From CBIHLX01 sp966210935 (GTDB lineage: Bacteria; Patescibacteriota; Saccharimonadia; Saccharimonadales; Saccharimonadaceae): a stretch of 48,193 nt of DNA. A program made the position numbers and the translations under genes. Where the stretch lies: NCBI GenBank assembly GCA_966210935.1, contig CBIHLX010000001.1, positions 1 to 48,193 on the forward strand, read 5' to 3'. How positions within the stretch are numbered: the first letter of the stretch is position 1; every line of letters starts with the position of its first letter. Shown one piece after another: positions 25,948 to 34,161 of the stretch. The notes beneath the pieces were generated by a model that was not told the DNA's origin, did not search any database, and was given only the letters and a program-made list of their open reading frames with translations.

Positions 25948-26652
25948 TCAATCTCGCATCATGGCAACGATCGCGAAGCGGCCGTCAAAATCTCGCTCAC
26001 CCATCTTGTACTCACTATGGGAATAGTAGTCGTCACTCTCCGCCGTATCTACCTCACTCACCTCAATATGACGTATATCAACGCCAAGCTGCAGAAATTG
26101 ACTAGTGATCACTTGACGAAGACTGCGACCTCCAAAAGCTTCAAGAGGGTAGCTGTCACTCCCTACCATCGGGCTGAGCCAGATTTTCACTTCCGCCGGA
26201 TCGGTTTCGAATTCATCGATCAGGAACTGCAAGCTCTTACGAGCGCCTTCTTGCTCAACGCTATGGCGGCCAAGATGCGATACCATTAAAACTTTGTTCA
26301 TAGGGTCGTAGATAATCACTCCAGCGCAATCAGCAAGCGGTAGGAAAATCGCATGGTCAGGGCGAGTCACCACTGCCGCATCCGCCTCCGTCGTGGCGAT
26401 AGGCTCAAGCATACCATCACCCTGCTGGTCATCATCAAATACAACCTAACGACAAAAGTCCGTTGTGTCATACCCAACGTTGAGTAGTGTTGTTTGGAGC
26501 GGCTCAATCTCTTGAGATTGCAAAAACACCGTTTGGCTCAATGCAGTCTCTTGATCATCCCCGCGCCCGAATTTCATATTGCCATCATCAATCGACGACA
26601 GGGCGGCGACAATATCATCATCAAAAATAGTTGGCTGGTCGGTAGCTATCAT
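25948..26652 (-). pseudogene. pgeF: PgeF/YfiH (DUF152) purine nucleoside phosphorylase or laccase-like protein, interrupted by an in-frame TAG
   Basis: The family consists of multicopper-like or zinc purine-nucleoside enzymes (E. coli YfiH, human LACC1), also linked to peptidoglycan editing. Codons 1-68 from the ATG at 26652 give the family N-terminus (ALSSIDDGNMKFGRGDD). Codon 69 is TAG (26446-26448). The same frame then continues VVFDDDQQGDG and on through the core (PLADCAGVIIYD, VSHLGRHSVEQEG, SPMVGSDSYPLEAFGG) to 25948, for 234 codons in all. A remnant from the internal ATG at 26412 is open but lacks the N-terminal sheet. A single nonsense change or a sequence error explains it. A promoter and start are intact. 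Confidence 0.8.
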
Positions 26653-26658
26653 ATCTCT

Positions 26659-26687
26659 ATTGTCCGCAGAATAATAACCAGAGTCAA
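26659..26687 (-). promoter_or_regulatory. pgeF promoter (leaderless start)
   Basis: On the minus strand TTGACT (26682-26687), a 17-bp spacer and GACAAT (26659-26664), ending 6 nt before the ATG at 26652. Confidence 0.65.
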
Positions 26688-26694
26688 CCGAGCA

Positions 26695-27477
26695 TTATGC
26701 GACTAATTTCGCAAGACGATACCATTCGTCGAGCGTCAGATCTTCAGCGCGTACGTCGGGACTAATCTCAGCACGACCAAGAAGCACTTCAATCTCGCCC
26801 TTGCTCACACCGAGGCCACCAGAAAGACTTGAGCGTAGCTTTTTGCGCTTTGCAGAAAACCCAGCCTTAACGACACGGAAGTACTCTTTTTCGGTTATAT
26901 CAGTAAAAAGAGGCTGCTCGCGGGTCTGTAATACTACAACCTGAGAGTCAACTTTTGGTGGGGGCGTAAACAATTCAGCAGGAACAACGTCACCCAGATG
27001 CACGTCGGCATAAAGTTGAGCGCTAACCGCCAAAATACTCATATCACCAGGCTTGGCTGCTAGTCGCTCCGCAACCTCCTTCTGCACAAGCAACACTGCA
27101 ATCGAAGGCTTATTGGCTGCCGTCATCAGCAACTGCACAATCTTACTCGTGATATAGTACGGCACATTGGCAGCTACTTTGTATCCCGGTGGCATCTGAC
27201 TAAGATCAAACGAAAGAACATCTTGATTGACTACTTTTAAGTTCTTTCCAGGGAACTGACCTGGCAACTTTCTTGCAAGCGCTTCGTCAAATTCAACCGC
27301 AACGACATTTTGAGCACGACGGAGCAGCTCACTCGTGAGGGTCCCGAGGCCTGGCCCGATTTCAAGCACCGTATCGTCAGCCGTTACTTCGGCCAGATCG
27401 GCTATATGCTCTAGCACGCTACGGTCACGCAGCCAATGCTGGCCGAGAGATTTATTTGGAGCAACCACTAGTACCAT
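26695..27477 (-). CDS. rsmA: 16S rRNA dimethyltransferase RsmA/KsgA
   Basis: Dimethylates two adjacent adenines of the 3' 16S rRNA loop. The 260-aa protein has KSLGQHWL at the N-terminus, the SAM-binding LEIGPGLGTLT (motif I) and the catalytic NVPYYIT (motif IV), and a C-terminal helical domain. The ATG has SD AAGGG and lies 10 nt inside the preceding rpf-like gene, which implies coupling. The rpf-rsmA pairing is the same as the actinobacterial rpfB-ksgA operon. Confidence 0.95.
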   Translation of the reverse strand: MVLVVAPNKSLGQHWLRDRSVLEHIADLAEVTADDTVLEIGPGLGTLTSELLRRAQNVVAVEFDEALARKLPGQFPGKNLKVVNQDVLSFDLSQMPPGYKVAANVPYYITSKIVQLLMTAANKPSIAVLLVQKEVAERLAAKPGDMSILAVSAQLYADVHLGDVVPAELFTPPPKVDSQVVVLQTREQPLFTDITEKEYFRVVKAGFSAKRKKLRSSLSGGLGVSKGEIEVLLGRAEISPDVRAEDLTLDEWYRLAKLVA

Positions 27478-28682
27478 CCCTTAGCTTGGAATGAATCCCA
27501 GGCGCCACACGGCGTACTATAGCGACCCTTGATATAGTTTAGACCCCACGTGATCTGCACTGACGCGTTCGTCAGATAATCAGCCCCATAGACAGCCATT
27601 TTACTTGCAGGCAGCGCCTGAGGAATACCGTACGCTCCAGAGGAGACATTACCGGCAGTCGTACGCCAGCCCGACTCGCGCATCCATAAGTTATAGAGAC
27701 ATGGCCATTGATCTTCACCGTAGCCAAAATCAAGCATCATCTGGTGTCCAAGTGCCTGAGCTTCGGTTGGGTTGGTTGGAGTTGGCAGCTTTGATCCTAC
27801 CACCTCAACCTGTTTAACCGGCTCTTTTGTGACAAGGCTCGCAATTTCTGTTCGTGCGACTTCCTGACCATCCTGTACAGTCACCTCATACGTCACGCTC
27901 CGGCTGCCCTTTGTGCCCGGCGTCTTCACTTCTTTATAGCTCGTCGGGCGATCAGCGTCTTTGATCGTTTCCGTTTCGAAGCTAACTTCTTCATCAACTG
28001 TGACAGTCTGCTTACCTTCGCGCCAAACACGTACCGTCAAATCAGGAGAAATAGCCGTTGAGCCATCAACAGAAACTCGGTCGTTTGCACCAAGTGTAAT
28101 GTCTTTCTCTTTCAGCATAGCCTCAACAGTTGTCGCCTGTGTACGTGCCGTCATCGTCTTGCCATAAAGCACAAAGGTAAACGGCATAGCTCGATCGACT
28201 GTCATTTGCAATCCGACGTCCTGGTAGCCTGCGTTTACCGTGCTCACATCTACATCCGCCTGATCTTCCGGATAAAGCGTAATGCCCGCTTGCTGGGCAA
28301 TCTGCGGCGCCGTTTGGTACGGCGACAGCACCTTCTGGCGAACACTGCCGTCTACAATTGTCACCGGTCGCGCGCGGTAAACGTTGATATCATAATTACT
28401 TGCCACAAGCTCGTGATCAAGGCCTGGCTCAACAAGATCCTGTGGGTCCAGAGTAATATCCGCCTCTTTAAGGGCGTCACTCAAATTAGTGGCACGCGTT
28501 AAAATTACGCGATCAACCCCGCCGTCATGCACAGTCAGCAAACGCTCGCCATTGACCGGTTTCGTTTCTGCTCCGGCAGTGCGCGTCGAGACAATAAAGA
28601 AGCCGATAACGACAGCTAGTAGACAGCTGATCGCAATCGACACACCGGAAATGACGGTTTTCTTCTTAGTTAGGATTCTCAT
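27468..28682 (-). CDS. Rpf/YabE-like wall protein: DUF348 repeats, G5 domain, lytic transglycosylase-like C-terminus
   Basis: A 404-aa exported protein: basic N-terminus and signal/membrane helix (residues 12-35), three DUF348 repeats (about 40-220), a G5 domain (about 225-295) and a C-terminal lysozyme-like domain with Glu in LWMRESGWR, SSGAYGIPQALP and WGLNYIKGRYSTPCGAW. Resuscitation-promoting factors of actinobacteria share this order and cleave peptidoglycan; the catalytic domain here resembles Rpf-like transglycosylases and the exact subfamily is uncertain. An extended -10 TGC-TATAAT at 28718-28726 gives a leader of about 30 nt. Confidence 0.85.
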   Translation of the reverse strand: MRILTKKKTVISGVSIAISCLLAVVIGFFIVSTRTAGAETKPVNGERLLTVHDGGVDRVILTRATNLSDALKEADITLDPQDLVEPGLDHELVASNYDINVYRARPVTIVDGSVRQKVLSPYQTAPQIAQQAGITLYPEDQADVDVSTVNAGYQDVGLQMTVDRAMPFTFVLYGKTMTARTQATTVEAMLKEKDITLGANDRVSVDGSTAISPDLTVRVWREGKQTVTVDEEVSFETETIKDADRPTSYKEVKTPGTKGSRSVTYEVTVQDGQEVARTEIASLVTKEPVKQVEVVGSKLPTPTNPTEAQALGHQMMLDFGYGEDQWPCLYNLWMRESGWRTTAGNVSSGAYGIPQALPASKMAVYGADYLTNASVQITWGLNYIKGRYSTPCGAWDSFQAKGWY

Positions 28683-28717
28683 AGAATAGCTGACACCCCA
28701 CCGGTGTACTAGGATCC

Positions 28718-28726
28718 ATTATAGCA
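28718..28726 (-). promoter_or_regulatory. rpf-like/rsmA promoter, extended -10
   Basis: Minus-strand TGC-TATAAT (TATAAT at 28718-28723), with GGTGGGG as a possible SD in the leader. Confidence 0.55.
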
Positions 28727-28749
28727 AATTCTAAGCTAAAGCAATAACC

Positions 28750-30864
28750 CTAAAGCTTTTCAAGACGCGCATATTCTATATTGAGCTTTTTTGTCTGCCC
28801 ACTTGAAAAAGCAATTGTCACGGCCATGCCATCAACATCGACTACCTCGCCAATACCGAACTGCGCCGAACGGACTCCGTCACCCACATCGAGTCCAGGC
28901 CCATCCATATACTCATCAAAGTCATCGTTATTACGCGAAAATGACGGCTGCGTCATGCGAGCGACTTCATGTCCCATATCGCTCAAGAAACGCGAAGGCG
29001 CATTATAGCCACGCTGTCCAAACTGCAGACGGCTGCTTGCATAACTAAGGTGCAGCTCCTGGCGAGCGCGTGTCATCCCGACGTAGCAGAGCCGCCTCTC
29101 CTCTTCAAGTTCACTCGGACCCGCTTCATAAACACGCGAATGTGGAAAAATACCCTCTTCCATCCCCACCATAAAGACCACCGGAAATTCCAAGCCTTTT
29201 GCAGCATGGATGGTCATGAGTGTTACCTTTTCAGTGTCACTGCTTGTGTCCGCACTCGACATCAACGCGACCTCCTCAAGGTAATCGGGTAGTGTTAAAA
29301 AGGCCTTGGCATCAGAAATTAAGGCACCTAGGTTTGCTTCACGCTCCTCAGCCTGCGGTGTGCCATCCAAAATAAAGTCACGATAGCCGGTCGCAATAAT
29401 TAGCTCTTCTATGATGTCGCTCGGCGACGCTTGCTGCTCAATCTTGATCTGCAGGTGGCGCAGTGTCGAGCCCAGTTTTGCAAGTGCCAGCTTAGCACGT
29501 GGCGTCAATGTGCTTGTTTGCCCTGCATTAACAAGGCTCGATATAATATCCATCCCATTGCCAGCTTGCCAAATCATAAATTTCTCGAGACTTGTCGCGC
29601 CGACACCGCGGGTTGGCGTATTGACGATGCGGCTAAAGCTCATGCGGTCATTCGGCTGATACAGCAGACGAAGATACGCGACGATGTCTTTAATCTCCTT
29701 ACGGTCATAAAAGCGCACGCCACCAATGATTTGATACGGTACCCTTTGCTGCAAAAGCGCACGCTCCAAGGTATAACTCTGAGCGTTTGTGCGATATAAA
29801 ATAGCAAACTCTCCATAACGTCGCGCACCAATAGCCGCTTGAGCGCCAATACGACTGGCTACCGTATACGCCTCTTCGGCCTCGTCGTAATTACCGTGCA
29901 CTTGCACTGGTGAGCCGGTCGGCTCGGCCGTCCAAAGCTTTTTGTCACTCCGTTGGAGATTCTTAGATATGACATTATGTGCGGCTTCCAGAATAGCGCC
30001 GGTACTGCGGTAATTTTGCTCCAACTTAATAATTGTCGCCCCAGGAAAGTCGCGTTCGAAGTTAAGAATATTTGTAAAGTCAGCCCCGCGCCAGCTATAG
30101 ATCGACTGCCAGTCATCACCCACCACACAAATATTACGCTCTTCGCCAACAAGCTGCTTTACAATCGCATACTGAGCGGCGTTTGTGTCCTGATACTCAT
30201 CGATCAAGATATGCTTAAATTGTGCCCGCCATTTAGCGCGCGCGTCGGGATAGTTAGCAAAGAGTCGGACCGTCTCTGTCAAAAGATCATCAAAATCCAG
30301 TGCACCCGCCTCTTGGCGCATCTTTTCGTATAGCGTATAAATACGCGCTACTTCCTGCTGGAACGGATAGTTCGCACTCGCTGTAAATTCATCAGGAGTC
30401 ACTAATTCATTTTTAGCATTTGAGATTAGTCCTGAGACAGCCTGCGGCTTAATCTGCTTATCGGCAATCGACAGCTGCTTCATCGCTTGCTTAATCAAGC
30501 CTTGGCGGTCGTCTTCATCATAAATAACAAAGTTAGGAGCGATACCGAGCGTTCCACCCTCCTGTCGTAACAAGCGCACACAAATACCATGAAATGTCCC
30601 CATCCATGGCATGAAGCTACGTGACGAGCTGTCCTGGCCAAGGAGATGACCAAGACGTTCGCGCATCTCACGAGCCGCTTTGTTTGTAAATGTAACGGCC
30701 AGAATTTCATTCGGCCACACGCCCTCATTTGCAATAAGATAGGCAATTCGGTGGGTAAGCGTCTTTGTTTTACCGCTACCAGCGCCTGCTAAAATCAGCA
30801 AAGGCCCATGCGTCTGCTGCACAGCCCTCGCCTGCTCTTCATTTAGCCCCTCAAGTAACGTCAT
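28750..30864 (-). CDS. uvrD: UvrD/PcrA/Rep superfamily 1 DNA helicase
   Basis: A 3'-5' helicase in repair and replication restart. Its 704 aa hold the SF1A motifs in order: Q-motif LNEEQARAV, I LAGAGSGKTKTL, Ia VTFTNKAAREM, II LIDEYQDTN, III VVGDDWQSIYSWRGAD, IV LEQNYRST, V MTIHAAKGLEFPVVF and VI YVGMTRARQEL. A C-terminal Tudor-like tail (GIGEVVDVDG) marks it as PcrA/UvrD. The start is the ATG at 30864; an upstream GTG start at 30948 would lie upstream of the promoter. TGT-TACAAT ends 7 nt before the ATG, inside the end of the preceding gene. Confidence 0.95.
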   Translation of the reverse strand: MTLLEGLNEEQARAVQQTHGPLLILAGAGSGKTKTLTHRIAYLIANEGVWPNEILAVTFTNKAAREMRERLGHLLGQDSSSRSFMPWMGTFHGICVRLLRQEGGTLGIAPNFVIYDEDDRQGLIKQAMKQLSIADKQIKPQAVSGLISNAKNELVTPDEFTASANYPFQQEVARIYTLYEKMRQEAGALDFDDLLTETVRLFANYPDARAKWRAQFKHILIDEYQDTNAAQYAIVKQLVGEERNICVVGDDWQSIYSWRGADFTNILNFERDFPGATIIKLEQNYRSTGAILEAAHNVISKNLQRSDKKLWTAEPTGSPVQVHGNYDEAEEAYTVASRIGAQAAIGARRYGEFAILYRTNAQSYTLERALLQQRVPYQIIGGVRFYDRKEIKDIVAYLRLLYQPNDRMSFSRIVNTPTRGVGATSLEKFMIWQAGNGMDIISSLVNAGQTSTLTPRAKLALAKLGSTLRHLQIKIEQQASPSDIIEELIIATGYRDFILDGTPQAEEREANLGALISDAKAFLTLPDYLEEVALMSSADTSSDTEKVTLMTIHAAKGLEFPVVFMVGMEEGIFPHSRVYEAGPSELEEERRLCYVGMTRARQELHLSYASSRLQFGQRGYNAPSRFLSDMGHEVARMTQPSFSRNNDDFDEYMDGPGLDVGDGVRSAQFGIGEVVDVDGMAVTIAFSSGQTKKLNIEYARLEKL

Positions 30865-30869
30865 TATGT

Positions 30870-32009
30870 CTATTGTAACAGATAGAGATAGGCGAGCGCA
30901 CCACCCCCTGCACCAAGAAGTAGCAACACTAACACCCACACCACCCATAGCCAGCCAGTTCGCTTTTTTGCTGGATGCTCAAGTGGCTGATGGTATGTGT
31001 CAGTATCATAAATTGAGCCGGTTGTTTGATCACCAGTGCTCGGCGCTTCGCGGTACTGCTGCGGAATGGATACAGCACCTGTCGAAGAGGCAGCAGAAAC
31101 TGCAGCAGTAATCGGCGTTGCAGCCGGTGTAACAAATGATTTCTCGGCAACGACTGCCTTGACTGGCTGTGTCGCAACTTCCGGCATGGCAGACTCGGAA
31201 ATTACATTGCCAGCAGTCGTGTCGGACTCAATCGCCATCAGGTCACCCTGAAGCTCCTCGGGCAGAACTACCGCATCAGCAGGAGCCTGCACATCGTCAC
31301 GCGATTCGCCTACTTCTTCTTGTTCAGTAGTGTCAAGAGCATGTGCCTCAAGCATCAGCTCCGGAACCGGGCCGCCAAGCGGGCGCTTCTCAACCTTTGC
31401 GTCAGCTAAAAATGGCGAACTTAGTGGCTCGATCTGCTCAGTCTTAGCTAGCGCCTCATCAAGAGCCTGCTCTTGGTCGACCTCGTCATCGGAGGCGCTA
31501 CTCGCATTATTAAATTCAAGTGGGTCAGGCCAATCACGCACTTCCGCTACATCTGCAACGATGTCAGATTCCTGACTATCGTGCGTCACTGGTACTATCT
31601 CTTCGGTAGATACAACATGCGCTACGGTCTCCTCCGCAGGGCTGGCGAGTGGCTCAAGTGTTACACCTTGGCGTGATACACCGAGCGTTGAGCTCGCCTT
31701 TCTTTGCGTCGAAGCGGAAGGGTGAATCACATCCATGAAGCGACCGCTACGACGAGCAGCAGGGGCGACCGAACGGAACTGCTCACGAGACTCAGACGGA
31801 ACCGCACTCGTCACCGGGTCGGCTGAAGAAGCTAGAGCAACAGGCTCAGTAACGTCAACAGGCAGCTGTGGCATCTTGTCGTCGGTTAGTGTCGGTGTGA
31901 TCGTCAGCGTCTTGACATCATCTTGCTTTGCAGGCTCAGTCGCCTTCGGGACATTACCCATCAGCGTATTTACCGCTCGATCAAGTTCGTCAAAATCAAA
32001 TTCTTTCAT
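30870..32009 (-). CDS. Hypothetical C-terminally anchored acidic protein
   Basis: A 379-aa protein of unknown function. Residues 1 to about 340 are mostly disordered, acidic and rich in Ala, Ser, Val, Pro and Glu. The last 30 residues are KKRTGWLWVVWVLVLLLLG-type membrane helix and end five residues after it, so the protein would be tail-anchored with its bulk in the cytoplasm. A basic SGRFMDVIHPS patch near residue 90 is the only conserved-looking motif. SD GGGGTGG precedes the ATG, 7 nt after the tpiA stop, so it is co-transcribed with tpiA. Confidence 0.7.
   Translation of the reverse strand: MKEFDFDELDRAVNTLMGNVPKATEPAKQDDVKTLTITPTLTDDKMPQLPVDVTEPVALASSADPVTSAVPSESREQFRSVAPAARRSGRFMDVIHPSASTQRKASSTLGVSRQGVTLEPLASPAEETVAHVVSTEEIVPVTHDSQESDIVADVAEVRDWPDPLEFNNASSASDDEVDQEQALDEALAKTEQIEPLSSPFLADAKVEKRPLGGPVPELMLEAHALDTTEQEEVGESRDDVQAPADAVVLPEELQGDLMAIESDTTAGNVISESAMPEVATQPVKAVVAEKSFVTPAATPITAAVSAASSTGAVSIPQQYREAPSTGDQTTGSIYDTDTYHQPLEHPAKKRTGWLWVVWVLVLLLLGAGGGALAYLYLLQ
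30872..30880 (-). promoter_or_regulatory. uvrD extended -10 within the upstream gene end (leaderless start)
   Basis: Minus-strand TGT-TACAAT (TACAAT at 30872-30877) overlaps the last codons and stop of the tail-anchored gene and ends 7 nt before the uvrD ATG. Confidence 0.55.
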
Positions 32010-32016
32010 ACCACCC

Positions 32017-32799
32017 CTAATTCTTCGCTACTGCCGTGCTCTGATGTGCCTTGTTAATAATTTCTGTAAATTCATGTGCATCGAGGCTCGCACCACCAAC
32101 AAGTAGTCCGTTAATCCCCTCTATTGCCAAATAATCAGCCGCGCTTGCTGCCTTCACGCTGCCGCCGTACAAAATTCGCACTGTCTTTGACGCTTGCGCA
32201 CCGTACAAGTGCTTGATCTGACTACGGATCGCCTTGACTGCGGCCACAACATCACCAGGAAGCGCGTTGTCACCGGTTCCAATTGCCCAAACTGGTTCAT
32301 AGGCAATCACAATACGCTCTAGCTCATCACTAGTAACGTTGGCAAGGCCACCAACCAGCTGGTCGTGGATAATATCATTCGTCTCACCCCAGGCACGCTC
32401 ACTGGCGGTTTCTCCGATACAAAGAATAGGCGTAATATGGTTGCGCAGTGCAGCTTGAACTTTATTGCGTGTATCTTTATCGGTTTCGTTGAAAATATGC
32501 CGTCGCTCAGAATGGCCAACTAATGCATAGTTGACGATACCATGTAGCTGCGCGGCTGATACTTCACCAGTAAAAGCACCGTGGTCACGCCAGTAAAGAT
32601 TCTGGACCGCCAGCTTAAACTGACGGCGATCTACCTGAAGACTGAGCGATTGGAGGGCGAGCAGTGTTGGCGCCAGCACCACCTCGACGTCACGACGAAC
32701 CTTCACCATGCCCGCAAGTTTATGCAAATATAAACTCGCTTCCTGAGTTGTCAGGTTCATTTTCCAGTTGCCGACAATGAGTTTTTTGTCTGTTGTCAT
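32017..32799 (-). CDS. tpiA: Triosephosphate isomerase
   Basis: Interconverts DHAP and glyceraldehyde-3-phosphate in glycolysis. The 260-aa TIM barrel carries Lys in VGNWKMN, His in VGHSERR, Glu in IAYEPVWAIGTG and the phosphate-binding YGGSVKAA. The start is the ATG at 32799 (MTTDKK); a GTG at 32820 in frame would add seven residues and is less likely. Downstream of pgk and probably in the same transcript. Confidence 0.95.
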   Translation of the reverse strand: MTTDKKLIVGNWKMNLTTQEASLYLHKLAGMVKVRRDVEVVLAPTLLALQSLSLQVDRRQFKLAVQNLYWRDHGAFTGEVSAAQLHGIVNYALVGHSERRHIFNETDKDTRNKVQAALRNHITPILCIGETASERAWGETNDIIHDQLVGGLANVTSDELERIVIAYEPVWAIGTGDNALPGDVVAAVKAIRSQIKHLYGAQASKTVRILYGGSVKAASAADYLAIEGINGLLVGGASLDAHEFTEIINKAHQSTAVAKN

Positions 32800-32834
32800 A
32801 ATTCTTATGCTTCTTTGCACTTAGTGTATATTAA

Positions 32835-34061
32835 TTATTTCCGAGCGTCTAGCAGACTTTCTATCCCAGGCAGTTTTTCACCGGCCATTAGCTCCAAACT
32901 CGCTCCGCCACCGGTAGAGACATGCGAGAAACTGTCACCCTTGCGAGCATCCCAATTCAACGCAAAATCCGCCGTGTCACCTCCGCCAATAATTGAGGTG
33001 ATCTGTGGATGAGTCGCCAGCGCAAGCGCGAGGCGCGCCGAACCGTGAGAAAAGTTCGGTAGCTCCGCATACCCAAGCGTACCGTTCCAGATAACCGTTT
33101 TTGCATCGTCGATCGACTTAACAAGATGAGCGATTGATTCCGCGCCAACATCCAGCGCAATATCATGTGCGCCCACTGTATCTACTCGCACTTCACGACG
33201 AGCGGCATTTTCATCAATCTTATCGGCCACCGCTAAATCAGATGGTAAAACGATCAGGTCATCTACCTTATCAGAGCCAACTTTTGCTTGAGCGGCAGCA
33301 TAAATTTCATCAATAACCTGCCCTTGGTCGGCTTCAACCTTACTCTTCCCCAGATTGGCGCCACGATGCGCAAGCATAGTATTGGCCATCGCCCCACCGA
33401 TAACAACAGTGTCGGCAACTTCAATAAAACGCTTTACGAGCGCAATCTTATCGCTCACCTTTGCTCCGCCCATTACTGCCACAAGTGGACGCTTTGGCGC
33501 CTTCATGGCGCCTGTAATTGAAGTGTACTCTCGCTCAAGGAGCAACCCCGCAACACTCGGCAGAAGCATAGTAATAGCCGCGGTGCTAGTATGAGCGCGG
33601 TGTACGACACCAAAACCATCCTGCACAAAATATCGCGCACCACTGGCTTTGGCAAGTTCGCGAGCAAATCCTTCATCATTTGCTTCTTCACGAGCATCAA
33701 AGCGAAGATTTTCAAGCACAATCACACTGCGCTTCGGGGCGCGCTTAATTGCCATCATCGCCTTGTCGCCAACCGTCCGATCAACAAAACGCACCGATTC
33801 GCCAAGCAGCTGAGCCAAGCGAGCGGCAATTGGCTCTAAACTTAATGACTCGTCGCGACCCTCCGGACGACCGAGATGACTAATGACTACTACTTTACAA
33901 CCATCTTTTAGAAGCTGCTTCACTGTTGGGAGACTTGCTCGAATACGGAAGTCGTCAGCAATCGTGCCATCGCTATGTAGTGGCACATTATAATCTGCCC
34001 GCAGCAAAACAGTCTGCCCCTGCAGCGGTACTGTTTTAATTGTCTGTTTAAAAAACGTCAT
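32835..34061 (-). CDS. pgk: Phosphoglycerate kinase
   Basis: The first ATP-forming step of glycolysis. The 408-aa protein shows LLRADYNVPL (substrate-binding N-domain), VISHLGRPEG, VVHRAHTST, MGGAKVSDK, and the C-terminal GGGDTADF nucleotide site. SD GGGGGTGGG stands directly before the ATG. A leader of about 35 nt follows a TATTAT box. Next to tpiA and pyk, it makes a lower-glycolysis cluster; GAPDH and enolase are not in this window. Confidence 0.96.
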   Translation of the reverse strand: MTFFKQTIKTVPLQGQTVLLRADYNVPLHSDGTIADDFRIRASLPTVKQLLKDGCKVVVISHLGRPEGRDESLSLEPIAARLAQLLGESVRFVDRTVGDKAMMAIKRAPKRSVIVLENLRFDAREEANDEGFARELAKASGARYFVQDGFGVVHRAHTSTAAITMLLPSVAGLLLEREYTSITGAMKAPKRPLVAVMGGAKVSDKIALVKRFIEVADTVVIGGAMANTMLAHRGANLGKSKVEADQGQVIDEIYAAAQAKVGSDKVDDLIVLPSDLAVADKIDENAARREVRVDTVGAHDIALDVGAESIAHLVKSIDDAKTVIWNGTLGYAELPNFSHGSARLALALATHPQITSIIGGGDTADFALNWDARKGDSFSHVSTGGGASLELMAGEKLPGIESLLDARK

Positions 34062-34110
34062 CCCACCCCCGTACGTTTATCTGTTGCTCTTATAATACCG
34101 GGAAGCCGAG

Positions 34111-34136
34111 GGAAATGAAAGACAGCTTTCATTTCC
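34111..34136. other. Perfect 11-bp hairpin between pyk and pgk, no T-tract
   Basis: GGAAATGAAAG (34111-34121), loop ACAG, CTTTCATTTCC (34126-34136). It lies 25 nt before the pyk stop side and upstream of the pgk -10. Neither flank is T-rich, so it does not look like an intrinsic terminator. Confidence 0.7.
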
Positions 34137-34161
34137 GAGGCAACCCCGTACTACAATCTAT

